From contig NZ_CP132312.1 of the NCBI RefSeq assembly GCF_030733845.1, positions 386,501-450,500 of the forward strand: a DNA stretch of 64,000 nt. Direction: 5' to 3'. Source of the DNA: Shinella zoogloeoides (GTDB lineage Bacteria > Pseudomonadota > Alphaproteobacteria > Rhizobiales > Rhizobiaceae). This document shows, one piece after another, positions 56,401 through 63,353 of the stretch. A program made the position numbers and the translations under genes. Within the stretch, counting starts at the first letter, position 1. Every line of letters begins with the position of its first letter. The notes below the pieces were generated by a model. That model was given only the letters and a program-made list of their open reading frames with translations, did no database searches and had not been told where the DNA came from.

Positions 56401-56994
56401 CAGGGAGAAGAAGTCTCCCATCTGGTAATGCTGGATACGCCCCTGCCGACACAGCCGCCCCTCCATCTGCACGACCGCGTGCTGATGAAGCTGCAGGACA
56501 TACGTCGCCACAGGGGGGCGTTCGTCCGCAACTGGCTGAACGATCGTCGGCGCTGGGAAACGGAGAAGCGGGAAAAACGCCTGGCGGAGGCCCGCGATGT
56601 CGCGCCCGAGCAGTTCAACAACAGCAGGATCGAAAGCGCGTTCCTGCGGGCGCTGCGCTGCTACGAGCTGAAGCCATATGGCGGGGAGGTCACCCTCCTG
56701 CGGCCGAAGCCGGCGGTGCATTACCGCCTCACCGGCGGGCGCTGCCTGCAGCAGAACCGTAACATTCTGCTCGCCGACAACGGCTGGACGCCGCATGTCC
56801 CGAGCCTCAGCGTGCACGAGGTTCCCGGCGACCACGACAGCATGGTCCTGGAGCCCTACGTGCGGGTGCTTGCGGAGAAGATAGCCACGAGCGTCAGAAC
56901 GACAATGCCTGTCCCCGGTATCGAGCCCGGCGAAGGGGCCGGATGCGAAACGCAGGTTCGTGCCCGGTCGAGAAGACTTGGCGAGCCTGCCTGA
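50473..56994 (+). CDS. Type I polyketide synthase, KS-AT-KR-DH-ACP-TE
   Basis: A 2,173-residue single-module PKS. Ketosynthase (residues 12-440): Cys184 in TACSTSL, His320 in ECHGTG and His360 in NIGH. Acyltransferase (about 535-850): Ser631 in GHSMGE, with specificity block IAAHS instead of HAFH or YASH. Ketoreductase: LFTGGLGD near 1175 and Tyr1337 (ADYVAANTYLN). Dehydratase: His1426 (DEHRLVSGQSVMPG) and Asp1595 (HPALLDL). Carrier: Ser1811 (GGHSL). Thioesterase: Ser1961 (GYSGGG) and His2121. All reductive active sites look usable; no enoylreductase. It likely extends the NRPS-bound acyl unit by two carbons to an alpha,beta-unsaturated acid and releases it. Confidence 0.92.
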   Translation: MLDSSGQDTISDIAVVGMALRVPGARNVGEFWRNLRDGVESIRSLTPDELAQAGEAPDRIHHPNYVRRTADLPDMDQFDADFFGLSPKEAAIMDPQHRQFLECAWEAMEDANRTPDRSNGPVGVFAGCGMGSYFYFNVCSNRQLVDQVGMFLLRHTGNDKDFLATRASFTFNLRGPSVNVQTACSTSLVAIHYASQSLLNGECDMALAGGVTVEFPHARGYLYQEGEILSPDGHCRAFDHRAAGTVFGSGVGIVVLRRLADALADGDVIHAVIKSSAINNDGGNKAGYLAPSVTGQAEAIIEAQALGGISADSIQYVECHGTGTAIGDPIEIQALTEAFRQSTKRTGFCRVGSVKTNIGHLDTAAGVVGLIKAALALKHGEIPPTLGFEKPIPAIDFEASPFLVADRLTEWPAGSGPRRAAVNSLGVGGTNAHIILEQAPARQIRRAAAEEPLLLFLSARQRKAVEQAAGQLATRLSDEPDIALGDVAHTLFSGRRHFEHRMVLAAGNREEAIAILSDPKSKRAFVHSPVEANAGAVFLFPGGGAQHTGMARCLYQGDAAFRATIDEGLSYLPPEAAEEIRSVWLGAGGADAAKAFQQPSVQLPAILILEIALARLWMSWGVAPVALHGHSMGENAAACVAGVMSLRDAVRLVRLRGELFDSIEPGGMLSVPMDHESLLALLPPELDVASVNAPGLCVVSGRNGDLEAFRASLEKRGVEASRIPIDIAAHSRMLDTILPRFEAFLRSISLHAPAIPIISNRSGGWLTAAEATDPSYWALHLRSTVLFAKGMETLGQRAGHIYIEVGPGRVLSSLAKAQGSIETNRIINSLPHPDEDCDDRQHFTCALGRAWATGLPAAVSRLIERHKPNLVTLPTYPFQHRRYFIERTASTGSQDADEKPVIKEADMTRWGYRPAWKQALADYVSGAEATIRTWLFFLDEAGVGAQLAERLRGLGHRAVTVSLGDAFFRRDADHYVLCAEAGRAGYDALFSGLAADGALPSRIVHMWLLTETESFRPGSNFFHRNQECGFYSLLHLAQALGGVATADDLHVTVVTNGMQRVADEGLAYPEKATVLGPGLVMPREMPGVTVRFVDAELDKPAERQSFIDRWRNKRRDRPDRNGRPLAETLWDDLLAVPASEVIAYRKDRRWLRVHDRLPLQDGAGGEAMFREKGVYLFTGGLGDLAFVMENELAERFKARLVLVGRTRLPPRGEWQAYDLLHGYDAVRRATSVIRRLEAKGAQVLYLTGDVTNPQDMEDVVEKALARFGEINGVFHAAGMVDDDLMQSKSEDRIERVLAPKALGTTVLDAAFEKVALDFVILFSSTSTDIAPAGQADYVAANTYLNAYAESRAHRTDRRTVAVHWGIWNEVGIAARASHAAPAAGAALPVSGAAKGPFFQHWVEDADGVPWLEAVVGPGTHWVLDEHRLVSGQSVMPGAAYVDLIAQAAREYDLPGALEIKDLVFLRPLVVNDGETRTIRLRYVQLPEGYRVLLTAAREGGGFEKYVEAEVKASPDGTHRVRDIAPVMARCGTWQMAEAGGSLRAAQEDHIRFGPRWGVLKSIAYGRGEALAELQLAAAFKGDNEAGVLIHPALLDLATGFAMGLIADYDPASVLWAPATYGHIVVAKPLPTRILSWVRLADSSDFGSDYAAFDVTIVAPDGEILIDIKNFVIRRLGHDLSFAEPSSLADIRSPEDPVRRPPPSPALLKLEAMVRQGILPAEGFEALVRALGTREVQPILSSIGLETLCARARQAEEQLSAPSIGFERPELESEYVAPRNPVEETLAGYWRELLGVGQIGIHDSFFDMGGHSLIAVRLFRMIKGQYGIDFPISVLFEAPTIAQCADLILAQKPGAGETDAADSEVREAAPTKSTLTHLVLMHPGKNRVGIPLFVCAGMFGNVLNLRHLALTLGADRPVYGLQARGLYGDHEPHETFEEMARDYIAEIRTVQPAGPYLLAGYSGGGIVAYEIAQQLVAQGEEVSHLVMLDTPLPTQPPLHLHDRVLMKLQDIRRHRGAFVRNWLNDRRRWETEKREKRLAEARDVAPEQFNNSRIESAFLRALRCYELKPYGGEVTLLRPKPAVHYRLTGGRCLQQNRNILLADNGWTPHVPSLSVHEVPGDHDSMVLEPYVRVLAEKIATSVRTTMPVPGIEPGEGAGCETQVRARSRRLGEPA

Positions 56995-57053
56995 GCATCG
57001 AGATGGCGCCCGCCCGCGAAGGGACGCGTAGATGAGGAATAGGGAGAGAGGGA

Positions 57054-58553
57054 TTGGCGTCTGTCATACGTTCCACCACGGGCGCCGATAAGCACTCCTC
57101 AAGCGACGAGGCACGGGAACAGTCTGACGTCTCCAGCCCGGCCTCCGTGGCCGAAGAGCCGCCGGCCGCGCCCGCTCGAGGAGGTTTTCGGGGTCCGATT
57201 CTTCAGGCGGCAAGCTGGTCCATGGGCGGCTATATCGCCTCCCAGTTCCTGCGGATTTTCAGCAATCTCATCCTGACGCGGCTGCTCGTGCCCGAAATGT
57301 TCGGCCTTATGGCCGTCGCGACCATGGTGCAGATCATCATCTTCATGCTGTCCGACATCGGGCTGCGGCAGGCGGTCATTCAGAGCAAGAGCGGCGACTC
57401 CCGCGATTTCCTCGATACGGCCTGGACGCTGCAGGCGATCCGCGGCTTCCTGATCTGGTTTATCTGCATCGCCGTTGCGCTTGCCTTCGCCGAGGCGAAC
57501 CGGCTGGGGGCCTTCGCGGCCGGGTCCGTCTATACATCGACAGAGCTACCCTCGATCATCATCACCGTGGCCTTCACCTCCGTCATCGGCGGCTTCCAGT
57601 CGACGAAGCTCATCTCCTGCGCCCGCCATCTCGATCTCGGGCGCGTGACGGCCATCGAGATGCTTTCGCAGATCGTGGGCCTCATCGTCGCGATCGCGCT
57701 GGCGTGGCTGACCCGCTCGATCTGGTCTTTCGTCGCGTCCGCGCTGGTCTCCTCGCTCGTCCTCACCATCCTCAGCCACACGCATATTTCGGGCTACGCC
57801 AACCGTTTCCGTCTTGAGCCGAAGGCGACCGGGGAACTCCTGCGGTTCGGCCGTTGGATCATGCTGTCGTCGACCTTTTCGGTGTTCGCGTCCAATGGCG
57901 ACCGCGTGTTGCTTGCGGGCTGGATCAGCCAGGCCTCGCTCGGTCTCTACGTCCTTGCCTACAGCCTCGTCGCGATCCTCGAGGGCGCTGGCGGCCGCCT
58001 GTTTACCTCCGTGGCCTCGCCGACGCTCAGCAAGGTGACGCGCGAACGTCCGGAAATGCTGCGCAGCGTCTATTACAAGTTCCGTTTGCCGTTCGACATG
58101 TTCTTCGTCGGTGGCGCCGGTCTCCTCTATGGATCAGGTGAGGCGATTATCGATGTTCTCTATGACGATCGATATTCCGGGGCCGCAATCATTCTTCAGA
58201 TATTGTCCTGTGGATTGTTGGTTTCAAGATTTACAGTATTTTCATTGGTTTACATCGCGTTGGACGAAGTCCGTTACCTGAGTTTTCTAAATATCGTCAA
58301 GGCAATATGCCTTTTTACAATCGTTCCTGTTTGTTATTGGCTTTTCGGGTTCAACGGTGCGTTGTGGGCGATTGCCCTGCATGCATTGCCGACTGTACCG
58401 ATGATCCTATACCTAAATAGACGATATGGGCTAAATAGCCTCTTCTTCGAAGCCGCAATTCTGTTATTATGGCCCGTGGGATATGTATTGGGAAGTCTAT
58501 TTTCCCACGCGCTGGAAAGCCTTTACGGACTGGGGGATGCCTTCCTTCGGTGA
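57054..58553 (+). CDS. Oligosaccharide flippase (Wzx-like, MATE/MOP superfamily)
   Basis: A 499-residue polytopic protein with about 12 hydrophobic segments (from residue 50 onward) and the N-terminal block ILTRLLVPEMFGLMAVATM typical of polysaccharide flippases. It moves the lipid-linked repeat across the inner membrane. The start is a TTG at 57054, chosen because it follows a very strong ribosome site (AGGGAGAGAGGGA) and the next ATG would remove the first membrane helix. It has an unusual hydrophilic N-terminal tail of about 45 residues. The final 120 codons are markedly richer in A/T than the rest. It sits 59 bases after the PKS. Confidence 0.9.
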   Translation: MASVIRSTTGADKHSSSDEAREQSDVSSPASVAEEPPAAPARGGFRGPILQAASWSMGGYIASQFLRIFSNLILTRLLVPEMFGLMAVATMVQIIIFMLSDIGLRQAVIQSKSGDSRDFLDTAWTLQAIRGFLIWFICIAVALAFAEANRLGAFAAGSVYTSTELPSIIITVAFTSVIGGFQSTKLISCARHLDLGRVTAIEMLSQIVGLIVAIALAWLTRSIWSFVASALVSSLVLTILSHTHISGYANRFRLEPKATGELLRFGRWIMLSSTFSVFASNGDRVLLAGWISQASLGLYVLAYSLVAILEGAGGRLFTSVASPTLSKVTRERPEMLRSVYYKFRLPFDMFFVGGAGLLYGSGEAIIDVLYDDRYSGAAIILQILSCGLLVSRFTVFSLVYIALDEVRYLSFLNIVKAICLFTIVPVCYWLFGFNGALWAIALHALPTVPMILYLNRRYGLNSLFFEAAILLLWPVGYVLGSLFSHALESLYGLGDAFLR

Positions 58554-58687
58554 GCGGTGATTTTCAGAAAGGTCCCTGAAACCTGTGCGTGGGGTCGTTG
58601 GAGCGGTCGGAACCGGAAAACCGGTTCGTGACCTCGCCGTCGATCTTGCGCCCTGTTCCCGTTGTTTTGCAAGGTGGCGTCGTTGCG

Positions 58688-59737
58688 ATGACTGGTACGT
58701 TTCACGTTTTGGAAGAAAGCAGCGACGAGAGCCTGGAACCTGCCGTCGCTGCGGGATATCAAAGCCAGCCGCCCGCTCTTGGCAGTGTCCCTGGTTTCTG
58801 GACCAAGGTTGTGTCCTTCGTCTGGATGGTCGGGCTGGTCAGCCGGGCGCTGACGCGCATCGCCTTCCGGCAGAATATGGGGCATCTCAAATTGCGGGTG
58901 CGGCTTCTGTTCGCTACCCTTTGTCATGCTCCGCAGGTCGGGGCTCTTTTTCGCCAGGGGCCGCCGGCGTTGCAACGCATTGCGCGCGAACGCCCGGAGA
59001 CCGTGATCGGTCCGCTGCTTTGGCCTTATCTGTGTGCAAGCTGGAGCGTCGAGGAACGGTTGCACTGCATCAGCGATCATTATCGGATCATCGGCGGGTT
59101 GGAGGGTCCCTTTCCCTTCGCAGTCGACGAAAGGCTGGTGCTTGCCACACTGGATGAGGTTTTCCCCGGCCTGCGTATCGTCATAGACCAGCCGCTCTGG
59201 CTTATTCGCGAAGGCGGCCTCACGCTCAGCCTGTTCGTCGACGATTTTCGCGCCTATTCATTGGCCTTCTCCTTCATGGAGGCCCCCATGAGCATGGGCA
59301 TCTATTGCCTGATCGGGTCGGTCCAGGGCCGCAGCACCAGTGACGCCATGGAGCTTTATCGCCAATTGACCAAGGCGGCGCATGGCCTTCGTCCGCGGGA
59401 CCTGTTGATCGAACTCTGCCGGATCCTCTGCCGCCACTGGGAGGTGAAGCGGCTGCTCGGCGTGCGCGACAGCGAGCGCTATGACCGTCATCCGTTCTTT
59501 GGCGGGAAAACCGCCACGGCGCAGGATTACGATGCCATATGGCAGGATCGCGGCGGTGTGCTGGATAATCCCTATTTCTATTTCCTGCCCTTGGCCGCCG
59601 AACGTCGGGACGAAGCGGACATCAAGCCCAACAAGCGATCCCTGTATCGGGGCCGCTATCGCTTCCTCGATCAGCTGGAAGTCGAAGTAACCCAGCGCCT
59701 GCCGAGCCTTCAGCCGCAATGGTTTGCGGACCGCTGA
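58688..59737 (+). CDS. VirK/YbjX-family (DUF535) protein
   Basis: About 349 residues from the ATG at 58688; GTG starts farther upstream are possible but have no better ribosome site. The protein matches the DUF535 layout by its aromatic-rich central and C-terminal blocks (HYRIIGGLEGPFPF, SLAFSFME, LLGVRDSERYDRHPFF, YDAIWQDRGG). Family members such as VirK and YbjX affect surface or virulence traits, but their biochemical role is unknown. It lies between the flippase and the type I secretion genes; a link with EPS is inferred from position only. Confidence 0.8.
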   Translation: MTGTFHVLEESSDESLEPAVAAGYQSQPPALGSVPGFWTKVVSFVWMVGLVSRALTRIAFRQNMGHLKLRVRLLFATLCHAPQVGALFRQGPPALQRIARERPETVIGPLLWPYLCASWSVEERLHCISDHYRIIGGLEGPFPFAVDERLVLATLDEVFPGLRIVIDQPLWLIREGGLTLSLFVDDFRAYSLAFSFMEAPMSMGIYCLIGSVQGRSTSDAMELYRQLTKAAHGLRPRDLLIELCRILCRHWEVKRLLGVRDSERYDRHPFFGGKTATAQDYDAIWQDRGGVLDNPYFYFLPLAAERRDEADIKPNKRSLYRGRYRFLDQLEVEVTQRLPSLQPQWFADR

Positions 59738-59776
59738 AGAGCCCGTTTTCTGAACAGCGCTTTTTGCCGTCGGAAG

Positions 59777-59802
59777 AGCCACCCGGTCCGGGCCGGGTGG
59801 CT
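59777..59802. terminator. Hairpin between convergent genes
   Basis: A 10-bp stem (AGCCACCCGG / CCGGGTGGCT) with a 6-base loop between the DUF535 and HlyD stop codons. It has no adjacent T-run, so termination, if any, may be Rho-assisted and could serve both strands. Confidence 0.5.
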
Positions 59803-59819
59803 GTATCCCAAAGGCGTTG

Positions 59820-61160
59820 TCAGCGTTCGGTGAAGGCGCGTGACATGCTGTCGGTGATCGGCTTTACGATATAGCTCAGGAAGGTTCGTTCATGCGTCTG
59901 TATCATGGCTTCAACCGGCATTCCGGGATGCGGAGAGAACCCCCTGACGCGTCCGAGCTCCTCGGCCGAAACGTTGATCCGCGCGATGTAGACGTCATGG
60001 GTCGTCAGGCCCGCCTTGCTGTCTTCCAGCGCGTCGGCCGAGACGTAGAACACCGAGCCCGTAAGAACGGGCGTGGTGCGCTGGTTCAGTGCGACGAGAC
60101 GGACGCTTGCCATCTGGCCGATCTTGACGTTGTCGATCTCGTTGCGCGAGATCTTCGCCTCGATGATGAGCGGCACGCCCGCCGGCAATATCTCCATGAT
60201 GCCCTTGCCGCTTTCGATCACCCCGCCGGTCGTGTGGTAGTAGGTCCTCACGACCGTACCGGACACCGGGGCGAGGATGGTGGCGCGGCGCAGGACGTCG
60301 TCAGCCTCGCGTGACTGTTCACGCGCGGCGTCCCGGTCGCCCTGGATCGATTGCAGCCGGTCGAGCGCATCCTCCCGGTAGTTGTCCTCAGCCTGGGCCA
60401 CCTCGCGCTGTTCCTTGAGCAGTTGGGCTCCGGTTTCAGCTATTTCGGCTTCCAGCCGCCCGATCTGCCCTTCCGCGTCGACGATCGCGCGTTGCAGCGT
60501 CCTAACTTCGGTCGCGCGCAACAGGCCTTTGGTCAGCAGCTTGCGCTTGCTCGCATATTCCTCCTTGAGCAATTCGACCTGCCGAGCGATGGCCTCCTTC
60601 TGGTTGGTGTACCCGTCGCCGCGGAATTCCAGCGCCTTTGCATTCTGCTTGAGGAGCGAGATTTCCGTGGAGAGCTTGATGCGCTGTGCCTTGAAGTTGA
60701 GCTGCTGCGTCAAAACGATCTCGGCGACGTCAGGATCGTGCTTGAACTCGGCGACGAAATCCGGGACGGTCATAATCTCCGCGTTCTCGGACTGCGCGGA
60801 AAGACGCGCCGCCGTCACCTCCAGCCGGACACGGCGGAGGAAGATCTCGCGTTTCCTGGAAAGCGCGGCCGTCTCGTCGAGGCGCACGACCGGCTGGTTC
60901 TTCACCACCTGGTCGCCTTCCTTGACGATCAGCTCCTTTATGATGCCGCCCTCGAAATGCTGGACGATCTTGTTGCGGCCGGTCGCCACGAAGCTGCCCT
61001 GGGCGATCACCGCGGCGGCCAGCGGCGCCGTCGCGGCCCAGGTGCCGAACCCGCCGAAGGCGACGCCCGCCAGCACCATTCCGGCGACCGTCTGTTTCCA
61101 GATCGCCCGCGGGACCTCCGAATACCACTCGATATCATGCAATCTGGCAGTGTCGGTCAT
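59820..61160 (-). CDS. HlyD-family type I secretion membrane fusion protein
   Basis: A 446-residue periplasmic adaptor: one N-terminal TM (residues 24-44), a barrel/lipoyl-type segment (VQHFEGGIIKELIVKEGDQV near 67), long helical hairpin (about 100-280), then the HlyD signature region (ILAPVSGTVVRTYYHTTGG near 292). It bridges the inner-membrane ABC transporter and an outer-membrane TolC-like channel, which is not encoded in the window. It lies 10 bases after the ABC transporter gene, in one operon. Confidence 0.93.
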   Translation of the reverse strand: MTDTARLHDIEWYSEVPRAIWKQTVAGMVLAGVAFGGFGTWAATAPLAAAVIAQGSFVATGRNKIVQHFEGGIIKELIVKEGDQVVKNQPVVRLDETAALSRKREIFLRRVRLEVTAARLSAQSENAEIMTVPDFVAEFKHDPDVAEIVLTQQLNFKAQRIKLSTEISLLKQNAKALEFRGDGYTNQKEAIARQVELLKEEYASKRKLLTKGLLRATEVRTLQRAIVDAEGQIGRLEAEIAETGAQLLKEQREVAQAEDNYREDALDRLQSIQGDRDAAREQSREADDVLRRATILAPVSGTVVRTYYHTTGGVIESGKGIMEILPAGVPLIIEAKISRNEIDNVKIGQMASVRLVALNQRTTPVLTGSVFYVSADALEDSKAGLTTHDVYIARINVSAEELGRVRGFSPHPGMPVEAMIQTHERTFLSYIVKPITDSMSRAFTER

Positions 61161-61170
61161 GATCTGGTTC

Positions 61171-63342
61171 CTATTCCAACTGATGGCCGAACGAGCCGGT
61201 ATCGATGCTGATGCCGCGCGCCTCGATGGCGCTGAGCACGTCCGTGCGCATGCCGAACAGGGCGACGGTTCCGTTGACCAGCAGCAGGATCTTGTCGACG
61301 GTGCTCAGCAATGTCGGGCGCTGCGTGATCGTGGCGACGGTGATCTTGTTCTCCTTGGCGTGCCGGAGCGCCCGCAGAAGCGCGGCGTCGCCGGCATTGT
61401 CGAGGTTCGAATTCGGCTCGTCCAGGATGACCAGGCGGGGATCGCCGAAGAATGCGCGGGCAAGCGCGATCCGCTGCTTCTGCCCGCCGGAAAGCGGAGC
61501 GCCGTCCGCCGCGACCACCGTTTCATAGCCGTGCGGAAGGTTCGCGATCATCTCGTGGACATCCGCCAGCATGGCCGCGCGGTATATCTGCTCGTCCGAG
61601 GCGTCCGTGCGCATCCTTGCGATATTGGCCTTGATCGTGCCGGGAAAGAGCTGGACGTCCTGCGGAAGGTAGCCGATGTTTTCGCCGAACTGCCGCTGGT
61701 CCCAGTTGCGGATGTCCATGAGATCCAGCCGCACATTCCCCGAGGTCGGCAGGATGGAGCCGACCAGCATCTTGCCGAGCGTGGTCTTCCCGGCCCCCGA
61801 GTTCCCGATGATGGCGAGCGAATCGCCGGGCTGCAGCGAGAAGGAGATGCCGTTGAGCACGACGCGCTTGGTGCCCTGCGGCACATAGAGCAGCCGTTCG
61901 ACATCGAGCTTGCCCTGCGGCTTCGGCAGGTTGAGGCGCTCGAAATTGAACGGGGACGATTTCAGGAGGGCGGATATCCGGCCATAGGCGGCGCGCGACT
62001 GGCTGTACTGGTTCCAGCCCTCGATCGCGCCCTCGATCGGCGCGAGCGCGCGGCCGGCGACGATGGATGCGGCAATGACCATGCCGCCCGTCATCTGCCC
62101 CTCGATCGCAAGATAGGCGCCCCAGCCGAGCATGCCGATCTGCGTCATCAGGCGGAAGGCCTTGGAAATGGCCGCGATCGCGATGTTGCGATCCTGCGCG
62201 ATGACCTGCGACTTGAGCGAGGAGGCCGTATCCTTGCCCCAGATCTGCACGGTCTCCGGAATCATCGCCAGTGCATTGATGATCTGCGAATTGCGCGACA
62301 TGGATTCCAGGTGGAGATTGGCCTTCACCTGGTCCCTGTTTGCTTCGGCAAAGGGTTCTGCCGTGACGCGCTGGTTGAACAGCGTGAAGGCCAGCAGCAA
62401 CAGGGCCGTGACCACGACGATCAAGCCGAGATGGGGATGGATCAGGAAGACGGCCAGCACGAAAAGCGGGGCGATCGGCGCATCGAGGAAGGACAGCAGG
62501 GTGCGCGAGACGAGGAAAGAGCGGACCTGCTGAAGATCGTTGAGGACCTGGTACTCCCGTCCGTTGCTGTGAAGCGAGGCGCGGGCCGCCGCGCTCAGGA
62601 TGGGCGCCCCGAGCTGGGCGGCCACTTCCACGGCGGTTCGCATGAGGATGAAGCGGCGCAGGGCATCGAAGGCGGCCTGAAGGATGACGGCCATGACGAT
62701 GACGATGGTCAGCATCACGAGCGTATCGAGGGAGCGGCTGGTCAGCACCCGGTCCGATATCTGGAAGAGATAGACCGGAATGGCCAGAACGAGGATATTG
62801 CTGGCGATGGTGAACAGCATCACGATCGACAGGTTGAACCGGACCGCCTTGACCCCGGCCCGCAGGCTGGCGGAAAAATCCACCGGCGGAAGGCGTTTGT
62901 GAAACGTGCCGCCGCCCGTTCCCGACCCGGATCCGCCGCCGGTATCGCCCGGCATCTTCTTGTCGGAGTCCCGGGCCTCGGTTCGCAGCGGACCGGTATT
63001 GCCGTCGATGGTGATCATCCCTTCAGGCCCCTTGGCCTGGGGGGTGTCGCGTCCCGTTGGCCTGGCGCGGGCTTCGCGGATGGGATCAGCCGTCTTCGCG
63101 CTGCGCGGTATGTCGACGACATCGGCGACGACGACCTGTTCGGGCGGCGTTGGCTGGGTTTTCTGGGGATTGGGGGCCGGACCTGGCCTTGCGGATGTAG
63201 AGAAAGTGCTCGTGGACGACAGTTTCACGCATTCTTCCACGGCCCGCTCCAGTCTCATGTAGGTGTCATCGCTCTCAGGCTGCCGACCGGCTCCCGTATC
63301 CCGGGCCGGCGAAAGCTCTGCCCGCCTTCCTATTTCGGCCAT
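61171..63342 (-). CDS. Type I secretion ABC transporter (PrtD family) with long N-terminal extension
   Basis: A 723-residue exporter. The ATG at 63342 follows GAGGGGA. Residues 1-150 are a low-complexity, probably disordered extension rich in Pro, Ser, Thr and Gly (such as GGGSGSGTGGG), not found in standard PrtD proteins of about 570 residues. Then a six-TM domain (about 165-440) and the nucleotide-binding domain: AIIGNSGAGKTTLG near 513, LSGGQKQRIALAR near 618, VILDEPNSNLD near 641. It powers export of a specific protein without a Sec signal, probably the product of the adjacent upstream gene. Confidence 0.92.
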   Translation of the reverse strand: MAEIGRRAELSPARDTGAGRQPESDDTYMRLERAVEECVKLSSTSTFSTSARPGPAPNPQKTQPTPPEQVVVADVVDIPRSAKTADPIREARARPTGRDTPQAKGPEGMITIDGNTGPLRTEARDSDKKMPGDTGGGSGSGTGGGTFHKRLPPVDFSASLRAGVKAVRFNLSIVMLFTIASNILVLAIPVYLFQISDRVLTSRSLDTLVMLTIVIVMAVILQAAFDALRRFILMRTAVEVAAQLGAPILSAAARASLHSNGREYQVLNDLQQVRSFLVSRTLLSFLDAPIAPLFVLAVFLIHPHLGLIVVVTALLLLAFTLFNQRVTAEPFAEANRDQVKANLHLESMSRNSQIINALAMIPETVQIWGKDTASSLKSQVIAQDRNIAIAAISKAFRLMTQIGMLGWGAYLAIEGQMTGGMVIAASIVAGRALAPIEGAIEGWNQYSQSRAAYGRISALLKSSPFNFERLNLPKPQGKLDVERLLYVPQGTKRVVLNGISFSLQPGDSLAIIGNSGAGKTTLGKMLVGSILPTSGNVRLDLMDIRNWDQRQFGENIGYLPQDVQLFPGTIKANIARMRTDASDEQIYRAAMLADVHEMIANLPHGYETVVAADGAPLSGGQKQRIALARAFFGDPRLVILDEPNSNLDNAGDAALLRALRHAKENKITVATITQRPTLLSTVDKILLLVNGTVALFGMRTDVLSAIEARGISIDTGSFGHQLE

Positions 63343-63353
63343 GTGCTTCCCCT

